Positions 1 to 7,601 of a stretch of DNA of 13,528 nt are shown here, one piece after another. Numbering within the stretch: position 1 is the stretch's first letter; every line of letters begins with the position of its first letter. Both the position numbers and the translations under genes were made by a program. Source of the stretch: an uncultured Prevotellaceae bacterium (GTDB taxonomy: Bacteria; Bacteroidota; Bacteroidia; Bacteroidales; Muribaculaceae); assembly GCA_945645715.1 (NCBI GenBank), contig CALZFJ010000020.1, positions 1-13,528 on the forward strand, read 5' to 3'. Below the pieces are notes generated by a model. The model saw only the letters and a list, made by a program, of their open reading frames with translations. It had not been told where the DNA came from and searched no databases.

Positions 1-19
1 CCTAACCTCTAACCCAAAT

Positions 20-472
20 ATGCAGAATATCACCCCAAAGAACGATGATGAGCGCTTCATGCTCGCCGCCCTCGACGAAGCCCGCGCAGCCGCCGAGCGC
101 GACGAGGTACCCATTGGTGCCGTGGTGGTGTGCCAAGGCCGCATCATTGCCCGTGCGCACAATCTCACCGAAACCCTCACCGATGTCACCGCCCACGCCG
201 AGATGCAGGCTATCACCTCGGCAGCCGCCTATCTTGGCGGTAAATATCTCACCGACTGCACCCTCTACGTCACCGTGGAGCCTTGCCTCATGTGTGCCGG
301 AGCACTCGGCTGGAGCCAGATTGCCCGCGTGGTATATGGCGCTGCCGACGACAAGCGCGGCTATCACACCTTCTGCGCCGCGCCCTTCCACAAGAAGACG
401 CAAATCACAGCCGGAGTGCTCGAAGCCGAGTGCTCGCAGCTTATGACCGACTTCTTTCGCCGCAAGCGTTAG
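20..472 (+). CDS. tadA: tRNA adenosine(34) deaminase TadA
   Basis: This 150-residue protein is a zinc-dependent nucleoside deaminase that converts adenosine to inosine at the wobble position of tRNA-Arg(ACG) in the cytoplasm. The cytidine/deoxycytidylate deaminase fold is clear: the HAE motif has the zinc ligand His59 and the proton-shuttling Glu61, and PCLMC at 88-92 supplies Cys89 and Cys92. The context VTAHAEMQAI followed by TVEPCLMCAGAL is typical of TadA rather than of cytidine or guanine deaminases. The N-terminal block EVPIGAVVV (29-37) also fits, and the length is normal for bacterial TadA. The ATG at 20 is preceded by only 19 bases of window, so its promoter cannot be judged. The next gene has its own promoter. 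The function is essential in most bacteria. Confidence 0.95.
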   Translation: MQNITPKNDDERFMLAALDEARAAAERDEVPIGAVVVCQGRIIARAHNLTETLTDVTAHAEMQAITSAAAYLGGKYLTDCTLYVTVEPCLMCAGALGWSQIARVVYGAADDKRGYHTFCAAPFHKKTQITAGVLEAECSQLMTDFFRRKR

Positions 473-545
473 TGGCGCAATGCGTCGAGCCGTGGGGTAG
501 GGGGAATTGCCTGTGCCGCTGCCTCAAAGAATCCAATAGCCGAAT

Positions 546-576
546 TTTGAGTTTTCCCCGATTTTCACTACTTTTG
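546..576 (+). promoter_or_regulatory. Consensus Bacteroidota promoter for the ansA-aroA operon
   Basis: TTTG at 546-549 is followed after exactly 19 nt by TACTTTTG at 569-576. This matches the Bacteroidota primary-sigma consensus (-33 TTTG, 19-20 nt, -7 TAnnTTTG). Transcription would start near 583, giving a leader of about 20-25 nt before the ATG at 606. The rest of the 473-605 gap shows no other clear signal and no convincing terminator. Confidence 0.75.
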
Positions 577-605
577 CAACTGAATAGCTATTTTATCTAA
601 CTACA

Positions 606-1643
606 ATGACTCTAACGCGACCTAAAATCCTCATCATCTACACCGGCGGCACAATCGGAATGATTGAGAACCCGGTGACACATGCGTTGCAGCCTTTCGA
701 CTTCACGCATCTTATCGACAATGTGCCGAAAATCAAGATGCTCGATTTCGAGATTCACAATATCCAGTTCAATCCGCCCATCGACAGTGCTGCCATGGGA
801 CCTTCGCACTGGAGCGATATGGCTGCTGCCATTGAGGATAACTACGACAATTTCGATGGCTTCGTGGTGCTTCACGGCACCGACACCATGGCTTTCACCG
901 CGTCGGCGTTGAGTTTCATGCTCGAAAACCTGCACAAGCCGGTCATCATCACCGGTTCGCAGCTTCCTATCGGCGAGGTGCGCACCGACGGTGAGGAAAA
1001 TCTTATCACCGCCCTCCAGGTGGCTGCTTCGCGCGACAAGAACGGCGACCCGATGGTGCAGGAGGTGGCTATTCTCTTCGAGAACTACCTGTGGCGCGGA
1101 AACCGAAGCACCAAGATGAGTGCCGACAACTTCAATGCCTTCAAGAGCAACAACTATCCGCCACTGGCAAAAATCGGTCTCGACATTCACTACAATGAAG
1201 ATGCCCTCTACCGTGTGCCCTCGAAGCGTCCGCTCAAGGTGCGCTATAATATGGATCCCAATGTGATGTTCATAAATCTATATCCCGGCATTCCCGAGAA
1301 CACCTTGCGCTACCTCCTTCACACCCCCGACCTCAAAGGTATTGTGCTGAAGACGTTCGGTGCCGGCAACGGCCCTATGGAGTCGTGGTTTACAGGAGCA
1401 ATCCGTGAGGCAGTGGAGCGCGGCATTGTGATTCTCAACGTCACCCAGTGCGTGAACGGAGGCGTTCATTCCACACTCTACGACACCGGAAACGGACTTG
1501 CACGCGCCGGAGTGGTGAGCGGCCACGACATCACCAGCGAGGCTGCAATCACCAAGATGATGTATCTCTTCGGAATGGGACTGCCCTCCGAAACAGTTAA
1601 GAAATACCTCTGCTACTCGCTTTGTGGCGAGGTTACTATCTGA
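606..1643 (+). CDS. ansA: Type I (cytoplasmic) L-asparaginase
   Basis: The 345-residue enzyme hydrolyses L-asparagine to aspartate and ammonia. The N-terminal TGGTIGM (13-19) carries the nucleophilic threonine (Thr13). HGTDTM (90-95) supplies the second Thr-Asp pair (Thr92, Asp93), and RGNRSTK ending at Lys170 provides the conserved lysine. ITGSQLPIGE and TDGEENL (115-133) are typical of the family. There is no signal peptide, so this should be the cytoplasmic type I enzyme (AnsA-like) rather than the periplasmic type II. The ATG at 606 is 20-25 nt downstream of the predicted transcription start. Only 19 nt separate it from aroA, so the two are probably co-transcribed. Both touch aspartate or aromatic amino-acid metabolism, but a direct functional link is not evident. 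Confidence 0.93.
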   Translation: MTLTRPKILIIYTGGTIGMIENPVTHALQPFDFTHLIDNVPKIKMLDFEIHNIQFNPPIDSAAMGPSHWSDMAAAIEDNYDNFDGFVVLHGTDTMAFTASALSFMLENLHKPVIITGSQLPIGEVRTDGEENLITALQVAASRDKNGDPMVQEVAILFENYLWRGNRSTKMSADNFNAFKSNNYPPLAKIGLDIHYNEDALYRVPSKRPLKVRYNMDPNVMFINLYPGIPENTLRYLLHTPDLKGIVLKTFGAGNGPMESWFTGAIREAVERGIVILNVTQCVNGGVHSTLYDTGNGLARAGVVSGHDITSEAAITKMMYLFGMGLPSETVKKYLCYSLCGEVTI

Positions 1644-1662
1644 TTTTTTGAATATTAGCTAA

Positions 1663-2874
1663 ATGGATTATAGGATATTTGCACCCGACAAGATTGTGAT
1701 GGAGGTGGAGCTGCCTGCATCGAAGAGTATCAGCAACCGTATGCTCATTCTCAATGCCCTTTGTGGCGGCGAGTTGCACAACGTTGCCCGATGCGACGAC
1801 ACCGATGCTATGCGCCGAGCTCTTGCCACCGACACCACAGCATCGGGCGCGGTAGCTACAGTCAATATCGGCGCTGCCGGAACTGCCATGCGCTTTCTCA
1901 CCGCCTACTATGCAACACTCGAAGGTAGTACGGTGATTCTCGATGGCACCGAGCGCATGCGCCACCGTCCTATAGCCCTGCTTGTAGATGCTCTGCGTCG
2001 CTGCGGAGCCGATATTGAATATGCCGGAGAGGAAGGCTTCCCGCCGTTGCGCATCACCGGGCGCAAGCTCAGTGCTTCACACATCGAGATTGCCGGAAAC
2101 GTAAGTTCGCAGTATATCTCTGCCCTGCTCATGGTAGCACCGCTCATGGGCTGCCGCACCGTGACGCTTACCGGTGAAATAATATCGCTGCCCTATATCA
2201 CCATGACGCTAACGCTTATGCGCCTTATGGGCGTGGACTGCGTCATGAATGGCAACAATATCTCCATTCCCGCCGATGCACACTATGTGCCGTGCGACTT
2301 CACCGTGGAGAACGACTGGAGTGCCGCAAGCTATTGGCTCGAAATGCAGTCGCTGTTGCCCGAGTCGCGCATCACCCTCAAGGGCTTGCACTCCGAGAGT
2401 GCCCAGGGCGACTCAGCCGTAGCCGGAATCTTCAGCCGGATGGGTGGCACAGCACCAATTATCTTAGACCTCAAGGAAACGCCCGACCTCGCGCAGACTA
2501 TCGTCGTTACAGCCTGTCTCCTTGGTCGCCACTTCCATATTACAGGGCTCCGGACGCTCCGCATCAAGGAAACCGACCGCATCGACGCTCTGTGCACACA
2601 GCTGCGACGCCTCGGCTACATCATCACTGCCGGCGATGATTTCTCACTGAGCTGGAATGGTGAGCGTTGTGCCCCCGAGCCTGAGCCACATATCTCCACC
2701 TTCGACGACCACCGCATGGCTATGTCGTTCGCTCCTGCCGCGGTACTTTTCCCCGGCATCGTTATCGACGACGTTGAGGTGGTGAGCAAGTCATATCCCG
2801 ACTTCTGGCGTCACCTGGAAGCTGCAGGATTCACCCTCACACCGTGTGAGCGCAGAAAGGAGGCTCCGAAATGA
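1663..2874 (+). CDS. aroA: 3-phosphoshikimate 1-carboxyvinyltransferase (EPSP synthase)
   Basis: This enzyme joins shikimate 3-phosphate and phosphoenolpyruvate to give EPSP, the sixth step of the shikimate pathway, in the cytoplasm. Visible family blocks are PASKSISNR (18-26, substrate-binding Lys21, Ser22, Arg26), GAAGTAMR (70-77, PEP site), DGTERMRHRPI (94-104), SSQY (148-151), TPDLAQT (273-279, catalytic Asp275), RIKETDR (300-306, catalytic Glu303), FDDHRMA (347-353) and the late lysine in SKSYPD (375-380). All key residues are present. At 403 residues it is somewhat shorter than the E. coli enzyme (427) but near full length and unbroken. The GTAMR motif has the alanine usual in glyphosate-sensitive class I enzymes, although the preceding GA replaces the common GN; the sensitivity class is inference only. 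The stop codon overlaps the next gene's start (ATGA at 2871-2874). Confidence 0.95.
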   Translation: MDYRIFAPDKIVMEVELPASKSISNRMLILNALCGGELHNVARCDDTDAMRRALATDTTASGAVATVNIGAAGTAMRFLTAYYATLEGSTVILDGTERMRHRPIALLVDALRRCGADIEYAGEEGFPPLRITGRKLSASHIEIAGNVSSQYISALLMVAPLMGCRTVTLTGEIISLPYITMTLTLMRLMGVDCVMNGNNISIPADAHYVPCDFTVENDWSAASYWLEMQSLLPESRITLKGLHSESAQGDSAVAGIFSRMGGTAPIILDLKETPDLAQTIVVTACLLGRHFHITGLRTLRIKETDRIDALCTQLRRLGYIITAGDDFSLSWNGERCAPEPEPHISTFDDHRMAMSFAPAAVLFPGIVIDDVEVVSKSYPDFWRHLEAAGFTLTPCERRKEAPK

Positions 2875-3320
2875 CCGGTGCCCTCATCATTCTTGCCGTG
2901 ACTGTGCTGACTGGTGCGCTGCTCTATCTTTTGCAGCGTTTCATGCCCCGCCGCAAATCAGATGCAAAAACCGACCCATCAGACTCATCAGATGCCTCCA
3001 CCGACCGTCCTGAGGGTTGCTGTGGTCAGCATCTCACCTGCGAGAAAGATTCCCTGCTTGCTGCCGTGAGCAAGGATATTGAATATTTTGAAGACGAAGA
3101 ACTTGATGCCTACCGTGGCGTTGCCCCCGAAGGATACACCGACGAGCAGATTGAACAATTCCGCGATGTGCTCTACACCCTCCGCCCCGAGGAGTTAGCT
3201 GCATGGGGGCGTTCCATTCAGCTCCGAGGAATCAACCTCCCCACCGCCGTGAAAGACGAACTCATAATGCTCGCTGCCGAGGCACGTAGCACCCTTCACG
3301 CCGCCGAGCTACGCTCCTGA
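2871..3320 (+). CDS. Small membrane-anchored protein with CCGxHxxC motif, function unknown
   Basis: This 149-residue protein has an N-terminal hydrophobic helix (about 3-23) followed by a basic RFMPRRK stop-transfer segment. A Ser/Asp/Thr-rich linker (30-47) leads to CCGQHLTC (Cys50, Cys51, His54, Cys57), then an acidic helical region (60-115) and a helical tail. Charge distribution puts the soluble part in the cytoplasm. The CC-x-x-H-x-x-C cluster could bind a metal or form disulphides. It resembles the phospholipase A2 histidine signature, but the leucine after His is excluded by that pattern and no PLA2 fold features are seen, so a phospholipase call would be unsafe. Similar short Bacteroidales proteins are usually left hypothetical. 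The ATGA overlap with aroA implies translational coupling. The function is unknown to me. Confidence 0.85.
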   Translation: MTGALIILAVTVLTGALLYLLQRFMPRRKSDAKTDPSDSSDASTDRPEGCCGQHLTCEKDSLLAAVSKDIEYFEDEELDAYRGVAPEGYTDEQIEQFRDVLYTLRPEELAAWGRSIQLRGINLPTAVKDELIMLAAEARSTLHAAELRS

Positions 3321-3401
3321 GTTTCTCACTCTGTGCATGCTTTAAGGCACGTTACGTAGCCGCAAAAAATCTCACAAATTCCTCGGAAGTGTGCAATAAT
3401 T

Positions 3402-3421
3402 AAATTAAATTCCGTTAATTT
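3402..3421. repeat. AT-only inverted repeat in the 3321-3492 gap
   Basis: AAATTAA (3402-3408) and TTAATTT (3415-3421) form perfect 7-bp arms around a 6-nt spacer, about 45-65 nt upstream of the -7 element at 3467. The stem has no G/C pair, so an RNA hairpin would be weak. A DNA operator or chance in A/T-rich DNA are both possible. I see no strong terminator in this 172-nt gap. Confidence 0.3.
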
Positions 3422-3466
3422 GTGTATATCTTTTAACTCACAAGGCATTTCCACGCAATTTTTGTA

Positions 3467-3474
3467 TATATTTG
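3467..3474 (+). promoter_or_regulatory. Putative -7 promoter element for the gls-wzi operon
   Basis: TATATTTG matches the Bacteroidota -7 element TAnnTTTG and lies 18 nt before the ATG at 3493. No TTTG occurs 19-20 nt upstream, so the -33 half is poor and the call rests on one half-site in an A/T-rich region. The leader would be only about 12 nt. Confidence 0.45.
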
Positions 3475-3492
3475 TAGTTTCAAACGAAGGAA

Positions 3493-4332
3493 ATGAGCGA
3501 AGAGAAACTACATATCGACCTCGATGAACTGCTTCACACCAAGGTGCCGAAGTATCGCCGCTACATACCCGGTTTCGTGGTCAGGTGGCTTGAGCGCATC
3601 ATTTGCCAACGTGAGCTTAACGAGCTGCTCGATAGCACTGCCGGTACTCGCAATGAGGAGTTTGCAGAGGGTGCTATGAGCTATATCGGCGCTACCGTCG
3701 AAGCTCACGGTTTGGAAAAGTTTGCGCCCGACGATTCTCATCGCTACATTTTCGCCTCAAATCACCCGCTCGGCGGGCTCGATGGCATTGCCCTCATTGC
3801 ACTTCTTGGTCGCCACTATGGCGGAAAAGTGCGCTGTGTGGTTAATGATATGCTCATGCAGGTGAAGCCTCTTGCCGGAGTGTTCCTCCCTGCCAATAAG
3901 CATGGCCGACAGACCGAAGCCTCGGTGAAAGCTATCAACGATGCCATGGCAAGCGACTGCCAGATGCTCTACTTCCCTGCCGGATTGTGCTCGCGCCGTC
4001 AGCCCGACGGCTCCATTGCCGACTTGGAGTGGCGCAAGTCGTTTATCACCAAGAGCATTGAGTATCAGCGCGATGTGGTGCCGGTGTTTTTCAGCGGACA
4101 GAATTCCAATCGCTTCTATCGCTTCGCCCAATGGCGCAAGCGGCTCGGGCTGAAGCTCAACATTGAGATGATTCTGCTCCCCGGTGAGATGATGAAGTGC
4201 CGCGGCAAGCATTTTGAGGTTATTTTCGGCTCTCCGATTCCTTGGACGTCTTTCACCGACGGCAAGCCTGCTATTGAGCATGCTGCCCGTGTGAGAGACT
4301 GTGTTTATAATTTGATGAAGAACAATTTGTGA
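3493..4332 (+). CDS. glsA: PlsC-superfamily acyltransferase, probable glycine-lipid O-acyltransferase (GlsA-like)
   Basis: The 279-residue protein belongs to the lysophospholipid/glycerol-phosphate acyltransferase superfamily. The active-site block is SNHPLGGLDG (89-98), with catalytic His91 and Asp97. The spacing is H-x5-D rather than the usual H-x4-D. The second block is FPAGLCSR (161-168), where PlsC enzymes normally have FPEG. An amphipathic N-terminus rather than clear transmembrane helices suggests peripheral membrane attachment. The next gene, 13 nt downstream, encodes an OlsB-type N-acyltransferase. In Bacteroides such a pair makes glycine lipids: GlsB N-acylates glycine with a 3-hydroxy fatty acid, and GlsA O-acylates that hydroxyl. 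I infer this role from the pairing. The alternative is an ornithine-lipid or generic lyso-lipid acyltransferase. Confidence 0.75.
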   Translation: MSEEKLHIDLDELLHTKVPKYRRYIPGFVVRWLERIICQRELNELLDSTAGTRNEEFAEGAMSYIGATVEAHGLEKFAPDDSHRYIFASNHPLGGLDGIALIALLGRHYGGKVRCVVNDMLMQVKPLAGVFLPANKHGRQTEASVKAINDAMASDCQMLYFPAGLCSRRQPDGSIADLEWRKSFITKSIEYQRDVVPVFFSGQNSNRFYRFAQWRKRLGLKLNIEMILLPGEMMKCRGKHFEVIFGSPIPWTSFTDGKPAIEHAARVRDCVYNLMKNNL

Positions 4333-4345
4333 TTTTCCTGAACTC

Positions 4346-5278
4346 ATGAAACCTGTCATTGAACCGATCGACACGAATCTGATTATTGCAGAACTCACGC
4401 CCGAGCGTTTTTTGAGAAAAACCAACAAGGGCAACAACGAAATATACATTATCGATGCGCATAATGAGCCTAACACTATGCGCGAGCTTGGTCGTTTGCG
4501 CGAAATAGCCTTCCGTGCTGCCGGGGGTGGCACAGGCAAGGATTGCGACATCGACGAGTTTGACGTTATGCCGGTGCCCTGCCGCCAGCTTATCGTGTGG
4601 AATCCTGCCGAGAAGGAGATTATAGGCGGTTACCGCTTCATTCTTGGGCACGACATTGCCTTCGATGCCAATGGCGTGCCGCAGATTGCCACCTCCCACA
4701 TGTTTCACTTCTCTGAGCACTTCTTGCGCGATATGCTCCCGGTGACCATCGAGCTTGGCCGCTCTTTCGTCCGTCTTGAATACCAATCGACCAAGGTGGG
4801 TGCAAAAGCAATTTTTGCCCTCGACAACCTCTGGGACGGTCTTGGAGCTCTCACTGTGATACACCCCGAGATGAAATACCTCTTCGGCAAGGTGACAATG
4901 TATCCCAACTATTCCACCGAATGTCGCGATTTGCTCCTGGCATTCCTGCACAAATACTTCCCCGACCCCGACGAGCTGGTGCGCCCCATCGAGCCGCTTC
5001 AGCACACCTACACGCTTGCCGATTTCAGCTCACTAATCACCGGCGACGACTTCAAGGGCGACTACAAGCGCGTGAACTGCTTCATTCGCGAGCATGGCTT
5101 CAACATTCCGCCGCTTGTGAATGCCTATATGGGCTTGTCATCGACCATGCGCATGTTTGGCACTGCCATCAACCATGAGTTTGGCGAGGTGGAGGAAAGT
5201 GGAATTTTCCTATCAATTGACGAAATCACAGATGAGAAGAAAGACCGTCATATACAGACGTTTGTCGCTACGCATTGA
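4346..5278 (+). CDS. glsB: OlsB/GlsB-like N-acyltransferase (GNAT fold), probable N-acyl-glycine synthase
   Basis: The 310-residue protein looks like the 'hemolysin'/OlsB group of GNAT-fold acyltransferases, which transfer a 3-hydroxyacyl chain from ACP to an amino-acid amine. Family marks are RELGRLREIAFRAAGGGTG (46-64), the acidic DIDEFD (68-73), QLIVWNP followed by IIGGYRF (81-98) and ELGRSFVRLEYQ (136-147). In Bacteroides the homologue (GlsB, also described as the commendamide synthase) makes N-(3-hydroxyacyl)glycine. Together with the upstream O-acyltransferase it would yield diacylated glycine lipids of the membrane. The amino-acid substrate cannot be read from sequence, so ornithine or serinol-type products remain possible. 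The last 47 nt overlap the start region of the next gene. Confidence 0.78.
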   Translation: MKPVIEPIDTNLIIAELTPERFLRKTNKGNNEIYIIDAHNEPNTMRELGRLREIAFRAAGGGTGKDCDIDEFDVMPVPCRQLIVWNPAEKEIIGGYRFILGHDIAFDANGVPQIATSHMFHFSEHFLRDMLPVTIELGRSFVRLEYQSTKVGAKAIFALDNLWDGLGALTVIHPEMKYLFGKVTMYPNYSTECRDLLLAFLHKYFPDPDELVRPIEPLQHTYTLADFSSLITGDDFKGDYKRVNCFIREHGFNIPPLVNAYMGLSSTMRMFGTAINHEFGEVEESGIFLSIDEITDEKKDRHIQTFVATH

Positions 5279-6848
5279 CGCTCTTGCAGGCGCAGCTTCG
5301 GCATCGTGGCTCAAGGCACGCACGCTGTGTGTGCCTGCTGTGCTGCTGTCTCTTGCTGTGTGCGCTTTTCACTCTATCGCTGCCGACCACGAGGCTTTGT
5401 GGAACGTTTCGCTCACCTCTGCGCTGGGGAATGGAGACTTCGCTCCTTCCTACATAATGAACAACCGCAACGGCGCCCTCACCCAGTCGAGCGGCGTGCT
5501 TGCGCGAGCGGGTGTGGAATATTCGCTCAATATTTCGAGCCACTTTTCGCTATGTACCGGTGCCGATGTGGTAGGCGGAGTGCAATCGGCTACCGACTAT
5601 GGGCTTTACAGCCCGGTGAGCGCCCGTGTAGAGCCTCGCAACGCAAAGGAAGCCCCGGTGTGGCTTCAGCAACTCTATGCCCGCGCCCAGTTCCGCAATG
5701 TTTTTCTCACCCTTGGTATGCGCGAGCGCGAGTCGGTTCTTGTCAATCAGCGGCTAAGCAGCGGTGACCTCTGCTTCTCGGGCAACATTCGCCCCATGCC
5801 CGGTGTCACTGCCGGGTTTGCCGATTTCTGCAACATTCCCCTTACCGGCGGCTGGGTGCAGATATGCGGCGAGGTGGGCTACTTCAAGGCTCTCGACAAG
5901 AAGTGGAAGGAAAACCGCTATAACTTCGAGGACCAATTCATCACAACCGGATACACCTACAACTACAAATACCTGCACCTCCGCACCAATCCTTCCAAGC
6001 CTTTCTCCCTCACCATCGGTATGCAGGCGGCTTGCCAGATAGGTGGTACCTATCGCAGCTACAAAGATGGCGACATGAAGAAGGAAGTGCACGAAAAAGC
6101 CGGTCTGAAGCAGCTTATCAAGGCGTTTTTCCCCGGTTCGGGAGGCTCGGCAGGTGGCGACCAGGTGTATTATGAGGGAAACCACGTGGGCACGTGGGAC
6201 GTGATGGGACGCTTGCAGCTACGCTCGGGCGATGAGCTCAAGCTATATTACCAGTCGCCGTGGGAGGACGGCTCGGGTATCGGCAAGCTCAATGGCTTCG
6301 ACGGACTTTACGGTGTGGAATATGTTGCGGCTCGTCGTGGAATCGTCGATGGCGCGGTGCTGGAATATATCGACCTCATGAACCAGAGTGGTCCTATGCA
6401 CTGGGCACCGGGCGACTTCGAGGGTACGCCCATTCTCGGACAGGCTACCGGTGCCGACGACTACTACAACAACTATTTCTACGATGGCTACCAGTATTTC
6501 GGCTTGTCGGTCGGCTCGCCACTCGTGCGCACTGCCATCTATAATACCGACGGCTATCTGCGCATCACCGACAATCGCATTCGCGGCTTTCATACAGCCG
6601 TCACGGGTCATTTCTCGCCCGATGTTCAATATTGGGTGAAGTGTGGCTACCGCCGCTCGGTGGGTACGCCTTTCGTGCCTCTCAAAGAGCCGCGCAGCAC
6701 CACATCGGTGTCGCTTGAGGCATGTTACAACTTCGGCGACAAGCTCTCGGGGCTATCCATTCACGGTCAGGTGGCAGGCGACTTCGGCAAGCTGCTTGGC
6801 GACAACTTTGGAGTGATGGTGAAAGTTATCTACAACGGCAGATTCTGA
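5232..6848 (+). CDS. Wzi-family (capsule assembly) outer-membrane beta-barrel protein
   Basis: From the ATG at 5232 this is 538 residues. A basic N-region precedes a hydrophobic core (about 32-46) and a likely signal-peptidase site after SIA or SIAA (49-51). The N-region of about 30 residues is long; a TTG at 5262 would shorten it and remains possible, while ATGs further upstream (5121, 5175) only extend it without helping. The mature part is rich in aromatic alternating strands and carries blocks typical of Bacteroidales Wzi-like proteins: GDFAPSYIMNNRNG (68-81), LYARAQFRNVFLTLG (148-162), LSSGDLCFSGNIRPMPG (175-191), IPLTGGWVQICGE (202-214). It ends in a phenylalanine (Tyr-Asn-Gly-Arg-Phe), as outer-membrane barrels often do. 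E. coli Wzi anchors capsule at the surface, but no capsule genes are near, so the substrate is unknown. It overlaps glsB by 47 nt. Confidence 0.75.
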   Translation: MRRKTVIYRRLSLRIDALAGAASASWLKARTLCVPAVLLSLAVCAFHSIAADHEALWNVSLTSALGNGDFAPSYIMNNRNGALTQSSGVLARAGVEYSLNISSHFSLCTGADVVGGVQSATDYGLYSPVSARVEPRNAKEAPVWLQQLYARAQFRNVFLTLGMRERESVLVNQRLSSGDLCFSGNIRPMPGVTAGFADFCNIPLTGGWVQICGEVGYFKALDKKWKENRYNFEDQFITTGYTYNYKYLHLRTNPSKPFSLTIGMQAACQIGGTYRSYKDGDMKKEVHEKAGLKQLIKAFFPGSGGSAGGDQVYYEGNHVGTWDVMGRLQLRSGDELKLYYQSPWEDGSGIGKLNGFDGLYGVEYVAARRGIVDGAVLEYIDLMNQSGPMHWAPGDFEGTPILGQATGADDYYNNYFYDGYQYFGLSVGSPLVRTAIYNTDGYLRITDNRIRGFHTAVTGHFSPDVQYWVKCGYRRSVGTPFVPLKEPRSTTSVSLEACYNFGDKLSGLSIHGQVAGDFGKLLGDNFGVMVKVIYNGRF

Positions 6849-6867
6849 ATAACTATATATCTCAAAA

Positions 6868-7299
6868 ATGAAGCAACTACTTTGCAAAATATTCACTATG
6901 ACACTGCTTGCAGCAGCAACGCTTTCATGCACCCACAATAATGGCGACATAGGCGTGTGGTTCGGGCTGTGGCGCGTGGAGCAGCTTACCGTCAATGGGC
7001 ATAGCGACCGTGACTACGCCGGAAACATCTATTTCGGTTTCCAGAGCACCACCGTAGAGCAGAAACTAGTGCACGACAACCACTCCGTGACACAGATGTT
7101 TGGCGAATGGAAGGAAGAGGGCAACATGCTCACTATCACCTTTCCCGACCCCCGCTATTGGCCCATCGACGGCTATCTGCGTGGTAACGGCGAGGAAAAC
7201 CGCCTCACCGTGCAGCATCTCGATGGCAAGCACATAGCTCTCACATTCATCACCCCCAACGACGACACCGTGGTCTATAACCTCGTGAAGTGCAAATAA
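6868..7299 (+). CDS. Lipocalin-like lipoprotein, function unknown
   Basis: This 143-residue protein has a short hydrophobic signal (4-20) ending at Cys21 in TLSC. That is an acceptable though not ideal lipobox for Bacteroidota, so it is probably a lipoprotein of the outer or inner membrane. The mature part starts with a GLW (33-35) resembling the G-x-W of lipocalins and continues as alternating short strands (RVEQLTVNG, GNIYFGFQ, FGEWKEEGNMLTITFPD, NRLTVQHLDGKHIALTF). This suggests a small beta-barrel like the lipocalin-type domains common in Bacteroidales. The ligand is unknown. It starts 19 nt after the Wzi-like gene and is followed 16 nt later by another small gene, so it is likely in the same operon. 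The fold assignment is inference. Confidence 0.8.
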   Translation: MKQLLCKIFTMTLLAAATLSCTHNNGDIGVWFGLWRVEQLTVNGHSDRDYAGNIYFGFQSTTVEQKLVHDNHSVTQMFGEWKEEGNMLTITFPDPRYWPIDGYLRGNGEENRLTVQHLDGKHIALTFITPNDDTVVYNLVKCK

Positions 7300-7315
7300 A
7301 ACAATCCCACTCTAA

Positions 7316-7588
7316 ATGAAAAAATATCTGCTCGCAATCAAGAATTGGCTCGCCCGACTTTCGTTCCGCACCGGCGTCATTGTCCTGGCTCTTTGTGTTC
7401 CCTGCTACATCATCTCGTTTGCACAGATGCTGCTCCCCATCAGCGTGGGAGCCAAATCAGCCCTTTGGGTGGTGTTTTTCGGCCTCGCCAAGACGTTTCA
7501 GTATGGCGGCCTCACCATCCTCGGTGTTGAAGGCTACCACCGCCTGCGAGCTTATTTCTCGCGAAAAAAACATCAACATAATCACTAA
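7316..7588 (+). CDS. Small two-helix membrane protein, function unknown
   Basis: This 90-residue protein has a basic amphipathic start (KKYLLAIKNWLARLSFR), a transmembrane helix at about 20-41, a short turn, a second helix at about 46-71, and a basic, His-rich tail (RKKHQHNH). The positive ends predict an N-in, C-in hairpin in the inner membrane. I do not recognise the family. The spacing (16 nt after the lipoprotein gene and 13 nt before the DUF2400 gene) supports a real, co-transcribed gene. A longer frame covering the same bases at 7380-7601 is simply the in-frame upstream extension of the next gene. Confidence 0.75.
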   Translation: MKKYLLAIKNWLARLSFRTGVIVLALCVPCYIISFAQMLLPISVGAKSALWVVFFGLAKTFQYGGLTILGVEGYHRLRAYFSRKKHQHNH

Positions 7589-7601
7589 TCAATCTCCTGC
7601 A

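Noticed and set aside
2871..3320. Phospholipase A2 call from the CCGxHxxC motif
   Set aside because: The residue after His is Leu, which the PLA2 histidine signature excludes, and there is no calcium loop or second active-site block.
3308..3360. GCTACG/CGTAGC inverted repeat after the CCGxHxxC gene
   Set aside because: Six-base arms separated by 41 nt are expected by chance, and no T run follows closely.
3757..4551. Long open frame on the minus strand (264 codons), with a similar one at 4271-5005 (244 codons)
   Set aside because: They lie antisense to the two acyltransferase genes, which have clear family motifs. Neither shows recognisable domains, and G/C-rich codon use readily opens the opposite strand.
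7380..7601. In-frame upstream extension of the DUF2400 gene
   Set aside because: It would overlap the two-helix membrane protein gene by over 200 nt and adds sequence not resembling the family; the ATG at 7602 gives the normal N-terminus.
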